Source: Pontibacillus yanchengensis Y32 (lineage in GTDB: Bacteria > Bacillota > Bacilli > Bacillales > BH030062). Taken from it: a stretch of DNA of 64,000 nucleotides. Positions within the stretch are counted from its first letter, which is position 1. The number at the start of each line of letters is the position of its first letter. The notes below the pieces were generated by a model that was not told the DNA's origin, made no database searches, and saw only the letters and a list, made by a program, of their open reading frames with translations. Positions 8,582-18,009 of this stretch are shown here, one piece after another. Made by a program: the position numbers and the translations under genes. Location: assembly GCF_000770635.1 (NCBI RefSeq), contig NZ_AVBF01000002.1, forward strand, positions 1 through 64,000. The letters are read 5' to 3'.

Positions 8582-9334
8582 TTACGCTTGTTGTTGCTCA
8601 CCTTGAACCCAATCTTTTAACCAATTTGCAAGGAAATCATAGTTCCATACATCGGATGGGTACTCGACAAATGCTTCTTCCCCATTTTCATAGAGTTCTT
8701 GCATAATCTCATTTAAGGCACCCATGTAGAAATCATAGAGAAACTCATAACTTATCGTTTCTTTCGGCATATAATTATCTGCACAAACTTGAGGATCTGC
8801 ATAATTCACATAGGTTCTACATGGAATTGGGCGAATTTCATATGCCATACACATATTTGTTTCCGTATCTAACATCGGACATGGCACCTGGGATGCGATA
8901 TAGTTTTGCTTGAATTTAGGATCATCACGGTCAAGGGAAGTCACTTGCTCTACTTCTTTTTCATATTTTTCAAAGTACTGTTGCAGGTGATTGACAATCT
9001 TGTCTTTACGATCCTTTGGCCATGATTCCATGATTCGTGTCATTGTCTTGGCTTCCATTCCAGTAATGATAATCGGAAAATAACAGCAAAAGGCACATCC
9101 CATAAAACAGGAAGCTGTCACATCCATGAAATTCTCCATCTTGGCCATTTCTCTATTTACTTGTTCTAGCATTAATTGGAACCCTTCCATCACAATTTCA
9201 TTAGCGTCTTTATCACTCGCTAACAGTTGGTCCACAATACTAGAAAAATATTCGTCATTTATTTCATATTGAGCATTGAGTAGCTCAATCTTTTGAAGTA
9301 TCTCTTCGTAGGATAAATAAGACTGTGGCTGCAT
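8582..9334 (-). CDS. YkgJ-type cysteine-cluster protein
   Basis: A 250-residue protein with the CxxCxxxCC-type zinc/iron cluster pattern: C-F-M-G-C-A-F-C-C near residue 85, then VPCPML, CMAYEIRPIPCRTY and VCADNY. These eight or so cysteines define the UPF0153/YkgJ family, thought to bind a metal ion or Fe-S cluster; no biochemical role is established. AAGGAGG lies nine bases before the ATG at 9334, so the ORF start at 9355 is rejected. Its neighbours on each side (MOSC protein, DUF2639) correspond to yflK and yflJ of Bacillus. Confidence 0.83.
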   Translation of the reverse strand: MQPQSYLSYEEILQKIELLNAQYEINDEYFSSIVDQLLASDKDANEIVMEGFQLMLEQVNREMAKMENFMDVTASCFMGCAFCCYFPIIITGMEAKTMTRIMESWPKDRKDKIVNHLQQYFEKYEKEVEQVTSLDRDDPKFKQNYIASQVPCPMLDTETNMCMAYEIRPIPCRTYVNYADPQVCADNYMPKETISYEFLYDFYMGALNEIMQELYENGEEAFVEYPSDVWNYDFLANWLKDWVQGEQQQA

Positions 9335-9513
9335 TCGTACAACCCTCCTTCCCATGTATTATAACAAACGATGCAATAGCACCCACATATCGTAATAATG
9401 TACAGAAAAAAATTTTCGTGAATGACTTTCGCTTATTTGGAAATGATGATACAATGACTATCGACGATTTGTGCACTGAAATGATAGGAATTATATATGA
9501 AAGGATGATAGGC

Positions 9514-9645
9514 ATGCATATCGGAAGCAAAGGTTGGTACGTTAACGAACTTAAAAAACTTGGCATGAGCCGTTATGAAGGACGTAAGCTTGAGAGCTAC
9601 AAAAAACACATCCTAGCGAACCTATACTTCGACAAAGCTGAATAA
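9514..9645 (+). CDS. DUF2639 (YflJ-like) small protein
   Basis: A 43-residue protein starting MHIGSKGWYVNELKKLG, which resembles the DUF2639/YflJ family of Bacillales. The family length matches. GAAAGGATG lies about seven bases before the ATG at 9514, and a terminator follows the stop. The longer in-frame reading from 9325 has no ribosome site and overlaps the start of the divergent cysteine-cluster gene. Function unknown. Confidence 0.78.
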   Translation: MHIGSKGWYVNELKKLGMSRYEGRKLESYKKHILANLYFDKAE

Positions 9646-9652
9646 TAAAAGA

Positions 9653-9683
9653 ACAGGAAGCACAACAGCTTCCTGTTTTTTTA
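9653..9683 (+). terminator. Terminator of DUF2639 gene
   Basis: ACAGGAAGC pairs with GCTTCCTGT, followed by seven T. Confidence 0.88.
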
Positions 9684-9877
9684 TGCCTTTTTTTCATATC
9701 AAGCCATAATTTCTGGAAGTAAGTGTGTTTAACAATTGTATTTTAATGGGAAAGAGTGGGTATTAGCTAAATTTTAGCGGAAATAGGTACGATTTACCAC
9801 GACCTATACCCTCAAAAAATGCTTACAATGGTAGAAGTACTATAAATAGAACCTATCACCAGTGGAGGAAATTTTAT

Positions 9878-10885
9878 ATGTTTACAAATGCAGAGATTGG
9901 AATAGATTTGGGTACTGCTAATATTCTTGTTTACTCTAAGAGTAAAGGGGTTGTGTTGAACGAGCCCTCCGTTGTTGCGATCGACTCGGCAACAAAAAAC
10001 GTATTGGCAGTCGGTTCAGAGGCGAAACGAATGGTTGGTAAAACACCAAAGAACGTTATCCCTGTAAGACCGCTTCGTGAAGGAGTAATTGCTGATTATG
10101 ACATTACAGCTCAAATGCTTAAGGAAATGCTTAAGAAAGTAAGCAAAGACATAGGCCTGTCTATGCGCAAGCCTAATGTTGTTATATGTACACCATCAGG
10201 TTCTACATCTGTAGAACGTCGCGCCATTCATAACGCTGTAAAAAGCTATGGTGCGAAGCATGTACACTTAATTGAAGAGCCCGTAGCTGCAGCGATTGGC
10301 GCAGACTTACCAGTAAGCGAGCCCGTTGCCAATGTTATTTTAGACGTTGGTGGAGGTACAAGTGAAGTCGCTATTATTTCGTTTGGTGGTGTCGTATCAT
10401 GCCGTTCTATTCGTAATGGTGGAGACACTATGGATGAAGAAATTATCCAGCATGTACGCAGGCATTACAACATTTTAATAGGGGAAAAAACAGCAGAAGA
10501 AATTAAAATGGAAATAGGATATGCCCTAATAGATCATGAAGAGGAAACAATGGAAGTTCGCGGTCGTGACATGGTTTCTGGCTTACCAAAAACGATTACA
10601 CTAACATCTACGGAAGTTCAAACTGCCATTCGAGAATCATTAGAAAACATTCTCGAAACAGTAAAAACAACACTCGAAGATTGCCCACCAGAACTAAGCG
10701 GAGACATTGTCGATAATGGTGTTGTGATTACAGGAGGCGGAGCGTTAATCAAAGGAATGCAAGAATGGCTGAGCAACGAAATATACGTCCCAGTCCACCT
10801 TGCCCCAAACCCACTAGAATCCGTAGCCATCGGCACCGGACGTTCACTGAAAATGATTCAGAAATTACAAAAAGCAGCAAAGTAA
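9878..10885 (+). CDS. mreBH: MreB-like cell-shape protein MreBH
   Basis: A cytosolic actin homologue that assembles along the membrane and guides lateral wall synthesis and autolysins. At 335 residues it matches Bacillus MreBH in length and over the whole sequence as I recall it. Actin-fold motifs are [14 protein letters not shown] (phosphate 1), [15 protein letters not shown] (connect 1), [12 protein letters not shown] (phosphate 2) and [11 protein letters not shown] (adenosine). The isolated position away from mreCD supports MreBH rather than MreB. In B. subtilis mreBH is controlled by SigI, but I could not find a clean SigI promoter here. GTGGAGGAAATTTTAT precedes the ATG. No terminator is seen; the gene runs into the repeat cluster. 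Confidence 0.93.
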   Translation: MFTNAEIGIDLGTANILVYSKSKGVVLNEPSVVAIDSATKNVLAVGSEAKRMVGKTPKNVIPVRPLREGVIADYDITAQMLKEMLKKVSKDIGLSMRKPNVVICTPSGSTSVERRAIHNAVKSYGAKHVHLIEEPVAAAIGADLPVSEPVANVILDVGGGTSEVAIISFGGVVSCRSIRNGGDTMDEEIIQHVRRHYNILIGEKTAEEIKMEIGYALIDHEEETMEVRGRDMVSGLPKTITLTSTEVQTAIRESLENILETVKTTLEDCPPELSGDIVDNGVVITGGGALIKGMQEWLSNEIYVPVHLAPNPLESVAIGTGRSLKMIQKLQKAAK

Positions 10886-10890
10886 AAACA

Positions 10891-11510
10891 AAAGCGCAAG
10901 CGCCCGTTAAGCGACGTACAAACTGGACGGCTCCGTATGAGATAAAGGAAACACGGAGAGCGGTAGCGATTCGATGTTGACTTATCGTAAGGAGGGGCAG
11001 GAAGTTTGCTAGTCGCTGGGCGCTGGAGCTGGACGTGGCCAGAGCGCAAGCGCCCCGGTAGCGACGTACAAACTGCGGCCCCACACGACGTGGGTTGGTT
11101 CGATGTTGCTACGTGACGTAGCGATTTTAATCGAACTTCCTCTGTGTATTTTGAGATAAAGGAAACACGAAGAACGTAGTGATTCGATGTTGACTTATCG
11201 GACGGAGGTGAGGGAAGCATACTAGTCGCTGGGCGCTGGAGCTGGACGTGGCAAGAGCGCAAGCGCCCGCTTAGCCACGTACAAACTGCGGCCCACACGA
11301 CGTGGGTTGGTTCGATGTTGCTGCACGATGCAGCGATCTTAATCGAACTTCCCCTTCATCGTTTTGAGATAAAGGAAACACGAAGAACGTAGTGATTCGA
11401 TGTTAACTTATCGGACGGAGGTGAGGGAAGCACACTAGTCGCTGGGCGCTGGAGCTGGACGTGGCTAAAGCGCAAGCGCCCGCTTAGCCACGTACAAACT
11501 GTCCTAATTA
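10891..11510. repeat. Tandem cluster of GCGC...GGAGCTGGACG elements
   Basis: Three elements and a truncated fourth lie head to tail: about 10891-11040 (a short copy missing the first inner hairpin), 11041-11252, 11253-11465 and 11466-11510 (only the left end). Each starts AGCGCAAGCGCCC and ends GGGCGCTGGAGCTGGACG. The middle copies carry GTTCGATGTTGCT...ATCGAAC hairpins whose loops differ between copies while pairing is kept (ACGTGACGT in one, GCACGATGC in the next). Open frames on the minus strand here are repeat-derived and have no ribosome site. Confidence 0.85.
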
Positions 11511-11558
11511 GGGTAGTCCAATTAAAATCGCCAACAATTTTATAATACCCATCCAGAA

Positions 11559-11592
11559 AAAGAGGTTCCCCAACCGGGCAACCTCTTTTTCT
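11559..11592. terminator. Hairpin terminator upstream of nhaC-type gene
   Basis: AAAGAGGTT pairs with AACCTCTTT, with A and T runs on either side so it works in both directions. It closes the mreBH/repeat unit. Confidence 0.75.
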
Positions 11593-11707
11593 ATTATTAT
11601 ATCATTTCCATTGACTCTCCTACTCTTAATCTTTACAATATGTTTTAGCAAATAAAAGCATAAAAGCACTAAAGCATCTATATAGATTACGAGAAAGGAA
11701 CTTCATC

Positions 11708-13129
11708 ATGAACAAACAACCACGCTTTTTACTAGCTTTATTACCCTTACTATCGGTTATTATTTCAGCTGCATACGCGATTATGGTTTGGGAGATAAGC
11801 ATGTTTTTACCTTTAATGATTGGACTAGCCGTAGCTTCCCTACTAGGTTTCCTAAACGGCTACTCATGGAATGAATTACAAGATTTCATGAAGAATGGTG
11901 TATCTCGAGCCTTACCAGCTGTCTTCATCTTATTTGTAATAGGTACAATTGTTGGCAATTGGATGCTTAGTGGAACCATTCCAACTATTATCTATTACGG
12001 CTTAGAATTTATAAACCCTACGTTATTCCTTCCAACTGTTGCGATTACTACCGGCATTGTTGCTATCTCTTTAGGTAGTTCTTTTACATCTGTCGCAACA
12101 GTAGGTTTAGCATTTATGGCAATTGGATCTAGCATGGGAATTCCGTCGGCTCATATAGTAGGGGCTATCGTTTCCGGTGCATTTTTTGGTGACAAACTGT
12201 CTCCCTTATCCGATACAACTAACATTGCACCAGCTATGGTAGGAGCTAACTTATTTGATCATGTGCGTCATATGTTGTGGGATACCATCCCAGCCTTTAT
12301 CATTACTCTCCTGCTATTTTGGTGGCTAGGGATGAACACGTCTACTAGCAACATACAAAACGGCAAAGTGAATAACATCATGGATGGGCTTATGAGTTCT
12401 TTTACCATTCATCCAACACTCTTACTCCTACCCTTACTAACTATTTTAATCATTGCGAGAAGGTATCCTGCTCTCCCTTCACTTCTTATCGTTTCTGCAA
12501 TTGGAGGGGTAGTGGCATTTTTTGTACAAGGGAGTTCCATCAACGATATCGCGACAGTCATGACGGATGGATACCAAGCAGATACAAATTCCGAAGCACT
12601 AAACTCTCTACTATCAAGAGGTGGAATCACCTCTATGCTCAGTACAATCGGACTGGTTATAATCGCTACAGCTCTTGGAGGAGTATTAGAGGGTACTAAG
12701 GTTTTTGCAACATTGTTAGAAGGCATCATCTCAAAAATTCAGAGTACTGGTTCCTTAATCTCTACAACAATATTGTCTACCCTGGTTGTGGCTTTCTCTT
12801 GTGGGGAGCAGTATTTATCCATCATTTTACCTGCTCGTGGATTAGTTGGGTCCTATCAACAAAAAGGGATCGATCCGAAGAATTTATCCCGTTCCGTTGA
12901 AGCAGCAGGTACAGTAGGCATCAATTTAGTCCCTTGGGGTGTAACAGCTGTATTCATTAGCAACATCCTTCAAGTAAGCCCATATAGCTTCATTCCGTTC
13001 ATCTTCTTTGCATATTTGGTCATTGCATTTAACCTTTTTTATGGATTCACAGGTATTTCTATCCCAAGACTACCTAAGCAAAACTTTTCTAGTGAAGAGC
13101 AACACACTCCACTTAGAGAATCTGTATAG
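11708..13129 (+). CDS. NhaC-family Na+/H+ antiporter
   Basis: A 473-residue membrane protein with about eleven or twelve hydrophobic segments. The NhaC-family signature FFGDKLSPLSDTTNIAPAM lies near residues 158-177, and a matching second-half motif ends in CGEQYLSIILPARG near residue 360. It probably exchanges external protons for cytoplasmic sodium, or malate/lactate in relatives such as MleN. GAAAGGA lies before the ATG. The gene is monocistronic with a terminator after the stop. Such antiporters are common in haloalkaliphilic Bacillaceae, consistent with the inferred lifestyle. Exact substrate pair is not readable. Confidence 0.9.
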   Translation: MNKQPRFLLALLPLLSVIISAAYAIMVWEISMFLPLMIGLAVASLLGFLNGYSWNELQDFMKNGVSRALPAVFILFVIGTIVGNWMLSGTIPTIIYYGLEFINPTLFLPTVAITTGIVAISLGSSFTSVATVGLAFMAIGSSMGIPSAHIVGAIVSGAFFGDKLSPLSDTTNIAPAMVGANLFDHVRHMLWDTIPAFIITLLLFWWLGMNTSTSNIQNGKVNNIMDGLMSSFTIHPTLLLLPLLTILIIARRYPALPSLLIVSAIGGVVAFFVQGSSINDIATVMTDGYQADTNSEALNSLLSRGGITSMLSTIGLVIIATALGGVLEGTKVFATLLEGIISKIQSTGSLISTTILSTLVVAFSCGEQYLSIILPARGLVGSYQQKGIDPKNLSRSVEAAGTVGINLVPWGVTAVFISNILQVSPYSFIPFIFFAYLVIAFNLFYGFTGISIPRLPKQNFSSEEQHTPLRESV

Positions 13130-13134
13130 CGTTG

Positions 13135-13172
13135 TACCGGAGGATTCCCATTTAGGGGTTCTCCGGTTTTTT
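13135..13172 (+). terminator. Terminator of NhaC-type gene
   Basis: ACCGGAG pairs with CTCCGGT across an 18-base loop, followed by TTTTTT. Confidence 0.75.
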
Positions 13173-13212
13173 ATGTGTAGATGTGCTTTTGAGAGAGGGT
13201 TACGGCGGGTTT

Positions 13213-13322
13213 GAGCGAGATTTTAGTTTTATGAGCGACTTTCGGAATTTATGAGCAACATTCTGAATATATGAGCGAAATTTGAATTTTATGAGCGACT
13301 TTTGAAATATATGAGCGACCAC
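13213..13322 (+). repeat. 20-bp GAGC array C
   Basis: Six direct repeats start with GAGC at 13213, 13233, 13253, 13273, 13293 and 13313, spaced exactly 20 bp, for example GAGCGACTTTTGAAATATAT. The final unit reads GAGCGACCACTG, as at the end of array B. It lies between the convergent NhaC and Tyr/Gly-rich protein genes. Confidence 0.88.
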
Positions 13323-13356
13323 TGTTTTGGCCACTGTCGCCCCAGCAAAACATAAG

Positions 13357-13387
13357 AAAAACCCTGCCCAAGTGAGCAGGGTTTCTC
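13357..13387 (-). terminator. Terminator of Tyr/Gly-rich protein gene
   Basis: AAACCCTGC pairs with GCAGGGTTT, followed on the minus strand by TTTTTC. Confidence 0.85.
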
Positions 13388-13397
13388 AACCATTCTC

Positions 13398-13892
13398 CTA
13401 CCAAAAAAACGGGAAAAAGAAGCTACGAATTCCAAAGAACGGGAAGCGATAGCGACGGAAACGACGGAAGCGACGAGGATATCCATAGCCATAGCCACCG
13501 CCATATCCTCCACCATACCCAAAGCCAGGTCCATAGCCATAGCCAAATTGACGCTCATCAGAGGATTCCATACCGTCCTCATCTTCATCGCCAACCGGCA
13601 TTAGAATAAACACGTTTTCAGCATCGATGTCTTCAATTATCCCTTCATGTTCCGATCCGTCATTCATTTGAATAATGACAAAATAGTACATATGTTTCGA
13701 ACAATAATCCTTCATGTCTTGCATACCTTTAACTTGCTGCATGTTTTGCCCTTGTTGCATATTTTTTCCTTGTTGCATGTTCTGCCCTTGTTGCATTGGC
13801 ATTTGTTGTCCATAACCCATTTGACCTTGCTGTTGACCTGGCATCATTTGTCCGTATGGCATTTGCATATTATATGGTTGCTGATGATACAT
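13398..13892 (-). CDS. Low-complexity Tyr/Gly/Met/Gln-rich protein, possibly a spore or surface protein
   Basis: A 164-residue protein of three parts. Residues 1-60 are Met/Gln/Gly/Tyr-rich with repeated NMQQGQ units. Residues about 62-105 form a compact segment (KHMYYFVIIQMNDGSEHEGIIEDIDAEN in pieces) that looks like a small beta-barrel of LSm type: a strand, a DGS turn, a strand with EGI, and IDAENVFI. The rest is Tyr/Gly-rich, then Arg/Phe-rich, ending in an aromatic tail. Such compositions occur in Bacillus coat and exosporium proteins, but I do not recognise the family. GGGGAG abuts the ATG at 13901, so the ATG at 13892 is the better start. Confidence 0.7.
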   Translation of the reverse strand: MYHQQPYNMQMPYGQMMPGQQQGQMGYGQQMPMQQGQNMQQGKNMQQGQNMQQVKGMQDMKDYCSKHMYYFVIIQMNDGSEHEGIIEDIDAENVFILMPVGDEDEDGMESSDERQFGYGYGPGFGYGGGYGGGYGYGYPRRFRRFRRYRFPFFGIRSFFFPFFW

Positions 13893-14067
13893 GTAAGTCA
13901 TCTCCCCTTTTATTCAGAAGTCGATGATAGTGTATTCATCAATTGGGTATTTGTTACAAAGCCCTTCATGATTATTACTTTTCATGAGTTATCATTTGCC
14001 GGGCTCTCTCTTTTAAGTGCCGTTAATTCCTCTTTCAACGCGTTTAGGACTTCCGCAAGCTTCTTAT

Positions 14068-15141
14068 TTACGCTCCCTCCTCACCTTCCAAAGAGAGTTT
14101 GATGAGTTTATCGTCTTCTGGCTGAGGATTTCCCCTTCCATCTGTATTATTCGTAATAAAATACATATTTCCATTCGCAAATAAAATATCTCTCACACGT
14201 CCTACACCGCTAAGAAAAACGGAAGACTCCTTACTGTCTAAATTGAATTCTCTAATTTGCTCTCCTCGTAAACCTGCAGCATATAACTTACCGTCTCGAT
14301 ACGCTAATGCTGATGGAGCCCATGTCTCATCACCAGAATGAAACAGAGGCGTCTCCATTCCTTCTTTCTGCTCATCCCCTTGTATAACAGGCCAGCCATA
14401 ATTGTTACCAGGCTCGATGACATTAATCTCATCATGGGCGGTAGAGCCATGTTCTGCTGCATACATGGTTCCATCTTCGCTCCAAGTCATACCCTGTGGG
14501 TTACGATGTCCGTATGAGTAGACATACGAGTTTTCAAATGGATTATCACTAGGTATCGTGCCATCTAAGTTCATCCGCAGTATCTTACCTGACAAGCTAT
14601 TAAGATCCTGAGAACTGCTTTCCTTTGCAGCATCACCTGTGGATACATATAATTTATCATCAGGTCCCATTTCTAAACGCCCACCGTTGTGGATTCTCTC
14701 TCCTGGTATTTTGTCTAACAATACCTGTTGCTCTACCCACGTTTCATCCTGAAGCTTTACTTTTATTACCCGATTTAATCGCTTACCGCCATCTACATAT
14801 GTATGATATAAGTAAGCTTCTTTTGAATCCTCAAAATCAGGAGCAACGATGAAACCTAGTAAACCTCCCTCTCCAACTTCAACTACATCTTGTTGCAACT
14901 GAAGCTGCATAGGTGTCTTTTCCCCTTCTCTATCCACTCTTACAATATCTCCACCTCGCTCACTAATGAAAAAATCCTCTCCTACCTTCACAATATCCCA
15001 AGGTACTTTTAAATTAGTCGCAAGCACTTCCTGTTCTGTTGTTTGGTTTACTGTTGGATCTGACTCTGATTCCTGCTCTGAGGGAGAAGAGCTACATCCA
15101 ACCAACATCGCAACTAAGAAAACCCCTATCATTTTTTTCAT
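14068..15141 (-). CDS. PQQ-type sugar dehydrogenase-like lipoprotein
   Basis: A 357-residue exported lipoprotein. The lipobox is L-V-G-C16 after a short signal peptide, followed by a Ser/Glu/Thr spacer. From residue 40 it matches the soluble glucose/sorbosone dehydrogenase beta-propeller family, with PWDIVKVGEDFFISERGGDI, GGLLGF, HNGGRLEMGPDDKLYVSTGD, YGHRNPQGMTW, HGSTAHDEINVI and NNYGWPV. Family members oxidise aldoses with PQQ, but the real cofactor and substrate in Bacillaceae are not established. AAAGGGTG precedes the ATG. Two residual features downstream, a gap at 13902-14067 and a possible 29-residue frame, are not convincing genes. Confidence 0.88.
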   Translation of the reverse strand: MKKMIGVFLVAMLVGCSSSPSEQESESDPTVNQTTEQEVLATNLKVPWDIVKVGEDFFISERGGDIVRVDREGEKTPMQLQLQQDVVEVGEGGLLGFIVAPDFEDSKEAYLYHTYVDGGKRLNRVIKVKLQDETWVEQQVLLDKIPGERIHNGGRLEMGPDDKLYVSTGDAAKESSSQDLNSLSGKILRMNLDGTIPSDNPFENSYVYSYGHRNPQGMTWSEDGTMYAAEHGSTAHDEINVIEPGNNYGWPVIQGDEQKEGMETPLFHSGDETWAPSALAYRDGKLYAAGLRGEQIREFNLDSKESSVFLSGVGRVRDILFANGNMYFITNNTDGRGNPQPEDDKLIKLSLEGEEGA

Positions 15142-15189
15142 ATGATCACCCTTTTAGAACCGTTTTCTTATTGTTTTCCCGATATCTAT

Positions 15190-15222
15190 AAAAAATAGAC
15201 CCCTTTTCCAGAGGTCTATTGG
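15190..15222 (-). terminator. Terminator of yfcC-iadA operon
   Basis: AATAGACC pairs with GGTCTATT, followed by TTTTTT on the minus strand, right after the iadA stop. Confidence 0.85.
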
Positions 15223-15229
15223 CTTTTCA

Positions 15230-16399
15230 TTATTCGAATGTGCCTGTCACTACCGGCTCCCCATTTCTCACCATTTCCTTGCCTAATGCAAATACACCAT
15301 CAACTTCTAAATCTCGATTTAACATGACGAGGTCAGCATCTAGGCCAGTTTCTATACGACCCTTATGGTGAAGCTTCAATATTGAAGCAGGGTTTGAGGT
15401 TATCACCTTTACGGCTGTTTCTAAGCTAATTTGATACTCTGTAACTGCTTCTTTAACAGCATTGTAAAGACTACTCACCTTTCCAATTTTCATACCGATA
15501 TAGTCTCCATTTTGATCAAAATCTGGTAAGCTAGCTTGGCCATCTGAAGTAAATGTAATCTGTTCAACAGGGACATCGGCTTCGAGCATTTTTTTCAAGG
15601 CACTACCACATTTTAATTCGCCTTCTTCCAAAAACTTTGGAATGGTGCTCGTGGTAAAATCCACATATCCACCTTTTTTCGCATAGCGAATTCCTGCATC
15701 AAATAATTCAGGTGTTCGGTTCATATGGGTAGGATAAAATTGTCTAATCGGTATATCCGTACTTTCTGCAACTTCCTCTAGTAAATCCACCTGATCCTTA
15801 CTGTCCCCAACGTGAATATTCACAATCCCAGCCTTTCCAGAAAGTATTCCTCCATTACGAGCTTCAGATGCTATACGAGCAAATTCCTCCACAGTAGGCT
15901 GCGAAGATCGATGATCCGATATAGCAATCTCCCCTGCACCTATTATCTCCTCTACATATAGCAAATCTCCCTCAATACTTCCTGTTAACGTTTTAACAGG
16001 CACCTGGTAAGAGCCTGTATGAACATAACAGCTTATTCCCTCTTCCCGTAATCCTTTTGCTTTAGCAATGAGGTTGCCCATTGTTCTTGTTGTTCCATCA
16101 GTACCGAGCACTCCCACAAGGGTAGTAACCCCACCTATGGTTGCATCGGTTAGGTTAAGTTCAGGTGTTCGGCTTTTATAACCACCTTCTCCACCCCCAC
16201 CAGTAATATGGACATGGGCATCAATAAAACCAGGTGTGATTATTTTATTTGAAGCATCAATGACCTCAACATCCCCAATCCATTCTGGTATAGGGATCTC
16301 ATCTGCTATTGTGCTAATTTTACTCCCTGCAATAAGGATATCTTTTTTCCCTAAATATTGCGGAGCATATATATCTCCATTTTTTAGTATCGTAATCAT
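15230..16399 (-). CDS. iadA: Isoaspartyl (beta-aspartyl) dipeptidase
   Basis: A 389-residue zinc amidohydrolase that cleaves beta-aspartyl dipeptides left from protein isoaspartate damage. Amidohydrolase landmarks are the N-terminal beta-sandwich, GFIDAHVHITGGGGEGG near residue 58 (HxH metal ligands), HTGSY, AISDHRSSQP, VNIHVGD and FTSDGQ. Length equals E. coli IadA (about 390). The ATG at 16399 has GAAAGGTG upstream; the ORF extends 36 codons further but that extension overlaps the end of the transporter gene and lacks a ribosome site. It is the second gene of a sigma-54-driven operon with the YfcC transporter, which probably imports its substrate. Confidence 0.93.
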   Translation of the reverse strand: MITILKNGDIYAPQYLGKKDILIAGSKISTIADEIPIPEWIGDVEVIDASNKIITPGFIDAHVHITGGGGEGGYKSRTPELNLTDATIGGVTTLVGVLGTDGTTRTMGNLIAKAKGLREEGISCYVHTGSYQVPVKTLTGSIEGDLLYVEEIIGAGEIAISDHRSSQPTVEEFARIASEARNGGILSGKAGIVNIHVGDSKDQVDLLEEVAESTDIPIRQFYPTHMNRTPELFDAGIRYAKKGGYVDFTTSTIPKFLEEGELKCGSALKKMLEADVPVEQITFTSDGQASLPDFDQNGDYIGMKIGKVSSLYNAVKEAVTEYQISLETAVKVITSNPASILKLHHKGRIETGLDADLVMLNRDLEVDGVFALGKEMVRNGEPVVTGTFE

Positions 16400-16458
16400 G
16401 TGTGTCACACCTTTCATGTTGTATGTCCTAGCGTATTTTAATATTTTTCTAGTCTTCA

Positions 16459-17976
16459 TTATGCAAAATTTATCAAGGAGGCAACGATGACGAATAAGGA
16501 TCCACAAATAAATAGTACGACGAAGAACTTCACTACAAATTTAAACCATGTTCCCCAGTCTAACCTAGCCGCTCCAAGTGTACCCATAAGAGCTGCCGAT
16601 GTTGGAACAATAATGTTCGCAAACCCATCGCCAAGCTGGAATGCTAATACAGCGACCTGTCTCGTTACACCAGCTAAATCGGCTAGAGGAGCCATAAGTG
16701 GCATCGTCAACGCAGCCTGTCCTGATCCTGAAACAACAAAGAAGTTAAATACCGTTTGGAAAATATACATAAACCATGCAGATATGGATGGTGCTACGCC
16801 ACTAAATAACTCTCCTGCACTATGAAGGATCGTATTCAAAATAGAAGGTTCTGCAGGATTATCTCCCCCTAATATAATCACAATACCTTGAGCCATACCT
16901 ACAACAAGCGCTGCTGGTAATAAATCTTTCGCCCCTTGTGCGAATGCATCTGCTATATCATTGACTCCCATTTTATTCAATTTGAATAGGACACCAATTA
17001 GACCCGCTACAATACCCATCGTGAAAAATTGGCTAGCAATCTCCGGAATGTAATAAGCATGGACCACTACACCCCAGATAATCCATACAATCCCTGCAAG
17101 AACAGTCAATAATACCAATGAGTGACCAAGGGTGAAATTGACATTTAGATCTCTTGATTCAAAATCTTCTCGAAAATATTCGTCCGATTGATAGGACAAG
17201 GAGCGCTCAGGGTTTTTCCGAATTTTTGAAGCGTATTGCCATGTAAATATAATCCCTACAATGGTAAAGAAAAGCCACATTACAATCCGAAACATAGAAC
17301 CCGAAAATACTGGCACACCAGCTACACCCTGAGCTATCGCCACTCCAAATGGATTCATCCAAGAAGTTGCAAATCCAATTTGTGTAGCAACATACGTAAT
17401 CATGACCCCTGTTATGGCATCATACCCTAGAGCAACCACGATAGGTACAAGTATCATGGCAAAAGCAATTGCCTCTTCCCCCATACCAAATACTGCACCA
17501 CCTAAGGAGAATAAAAAGAACAAGACAGGTATGATTAAAGATTCTTTACCTTTGGTTCGATCAATAACCTTCAATATCCCCTCTTCTATTGCACGTGTAC
17601 GTATGATAATTCCAAATGCACCACCAACAATGAGAATGAAGGCAATAACACCTACTGCAGAGCCCCATTTGCTTCCTGATACCAATCCTTCAAACACATA
17701 ATTTAATAATCCGGCACCACCACCAGGTTCAAATAGGGTCGTTCCCTCTTTCAATGCCTCTCCATCGTTATCCTTTACAATTTGAAAGCTATCTGGAATT
17801 AATACTGTCTCGGTTTCTTCTGTCCCACCCTTTTGATAGGTTACTTCTTTCGTGTCAAATTTTCCGGCAGGCACTAAGTACGTTAATGCAGCAGCAAGTA
17901 AGACTACAAAGAAGATAATGACGTATGTGTGAGGCACTTTGACCTCTTTATTTTTCTGTTGTTGCTCTTCAGTCAT
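16459..17976 (-). CDS. YfcC-family membrane transporter
   Basis: A 505-residue secondary transporter of the YfcC group (ion transporter/DcuC-like superfamily), with about eleven to twelve membrane segments. Landmarks are VPHTYVIIFFVVLLAA at the start, GGAFGIIIRTRAIEEG, FFLFSLGGAVFGMGEEAIAF, FATSWMNPFGVAIAQG and SGSGQAALTMPLMAPLADLAG. Members are predicted to carry amino acids, peptides or dicarboxylates. The partner iadA, 60 bases downstream, suggests beta-aspartyl dipeptides or related products. GAGGGAGGAATCCAA precedes the ATG. It is the first gene behind a perfect -24/-12 promoter and is probably activated by the divergent regulator. Confidence 0.9.
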   Translation of the reverse strand: MTEEQQQKNKEVKVPHTYVIIFFVVLLAAALTYLVPAGKFDTKEVTYQKGGTEETETVLIPDSFQIVKDNDGEALKEGTTLFEPGGGAGLLNYVFEGLVSGSKWGSAVGVIAFILIVGGAFGIIIRTRAIEEGILKVIDRTKGKESLIIPVLFFLFSLGGAVFGMGEEAIAFAMILVPIVVALGYDAITGVMITYVATQIGFATSWMNPFGVAIAQGVAGVPVFSGSMFRIVMWLFFTIVGIIFTWQYASKIRKNPERSLSYQSDEYFREDFESRDLNVNFTLGHSLVLLTVLAGIVWIIWGVVVHAYYIPEIASQFFTMGIVAGLIGVLFKLNKMGVNDIADAFAQGAKDLLPAALVVGMAQGIVIILGGDNPAEPSILNTILHSAGELFSGVAPSISAWFMYIFQTVFNFFVVSGSGQAALTMPLMAPLADLAGVTRQVAVLAFQLGDGFANIIVPTSAALMGTLGAARLDWGTWFKFVVKFFVVLFICGSLFVIVASLINFA

Positions 17977-18009
17977 TTGGATTCCTCCCTCATTATTTAT
18001 GTTTGTATA

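Noticed and set aside
9781-9877. SigI promoter for mreBH
   Set aside because: Expected from B. subtilis, but no convincing -35 ACCCCC and -10 CGAA pair was found.
10749-11298. Overlapping minus-strand open frames in the repeat cluster after mreBH
   Set aside because: They overlap the mreBH coding end and the repeat elements and show no ribosome sites or known domains.
13990-14075. Possible 29-residue frame (NKKLAEVLNALKEELTALK)
   Set aside because: Codons look plausible, but no start codon is available at the right distance from the GGAGGG site.
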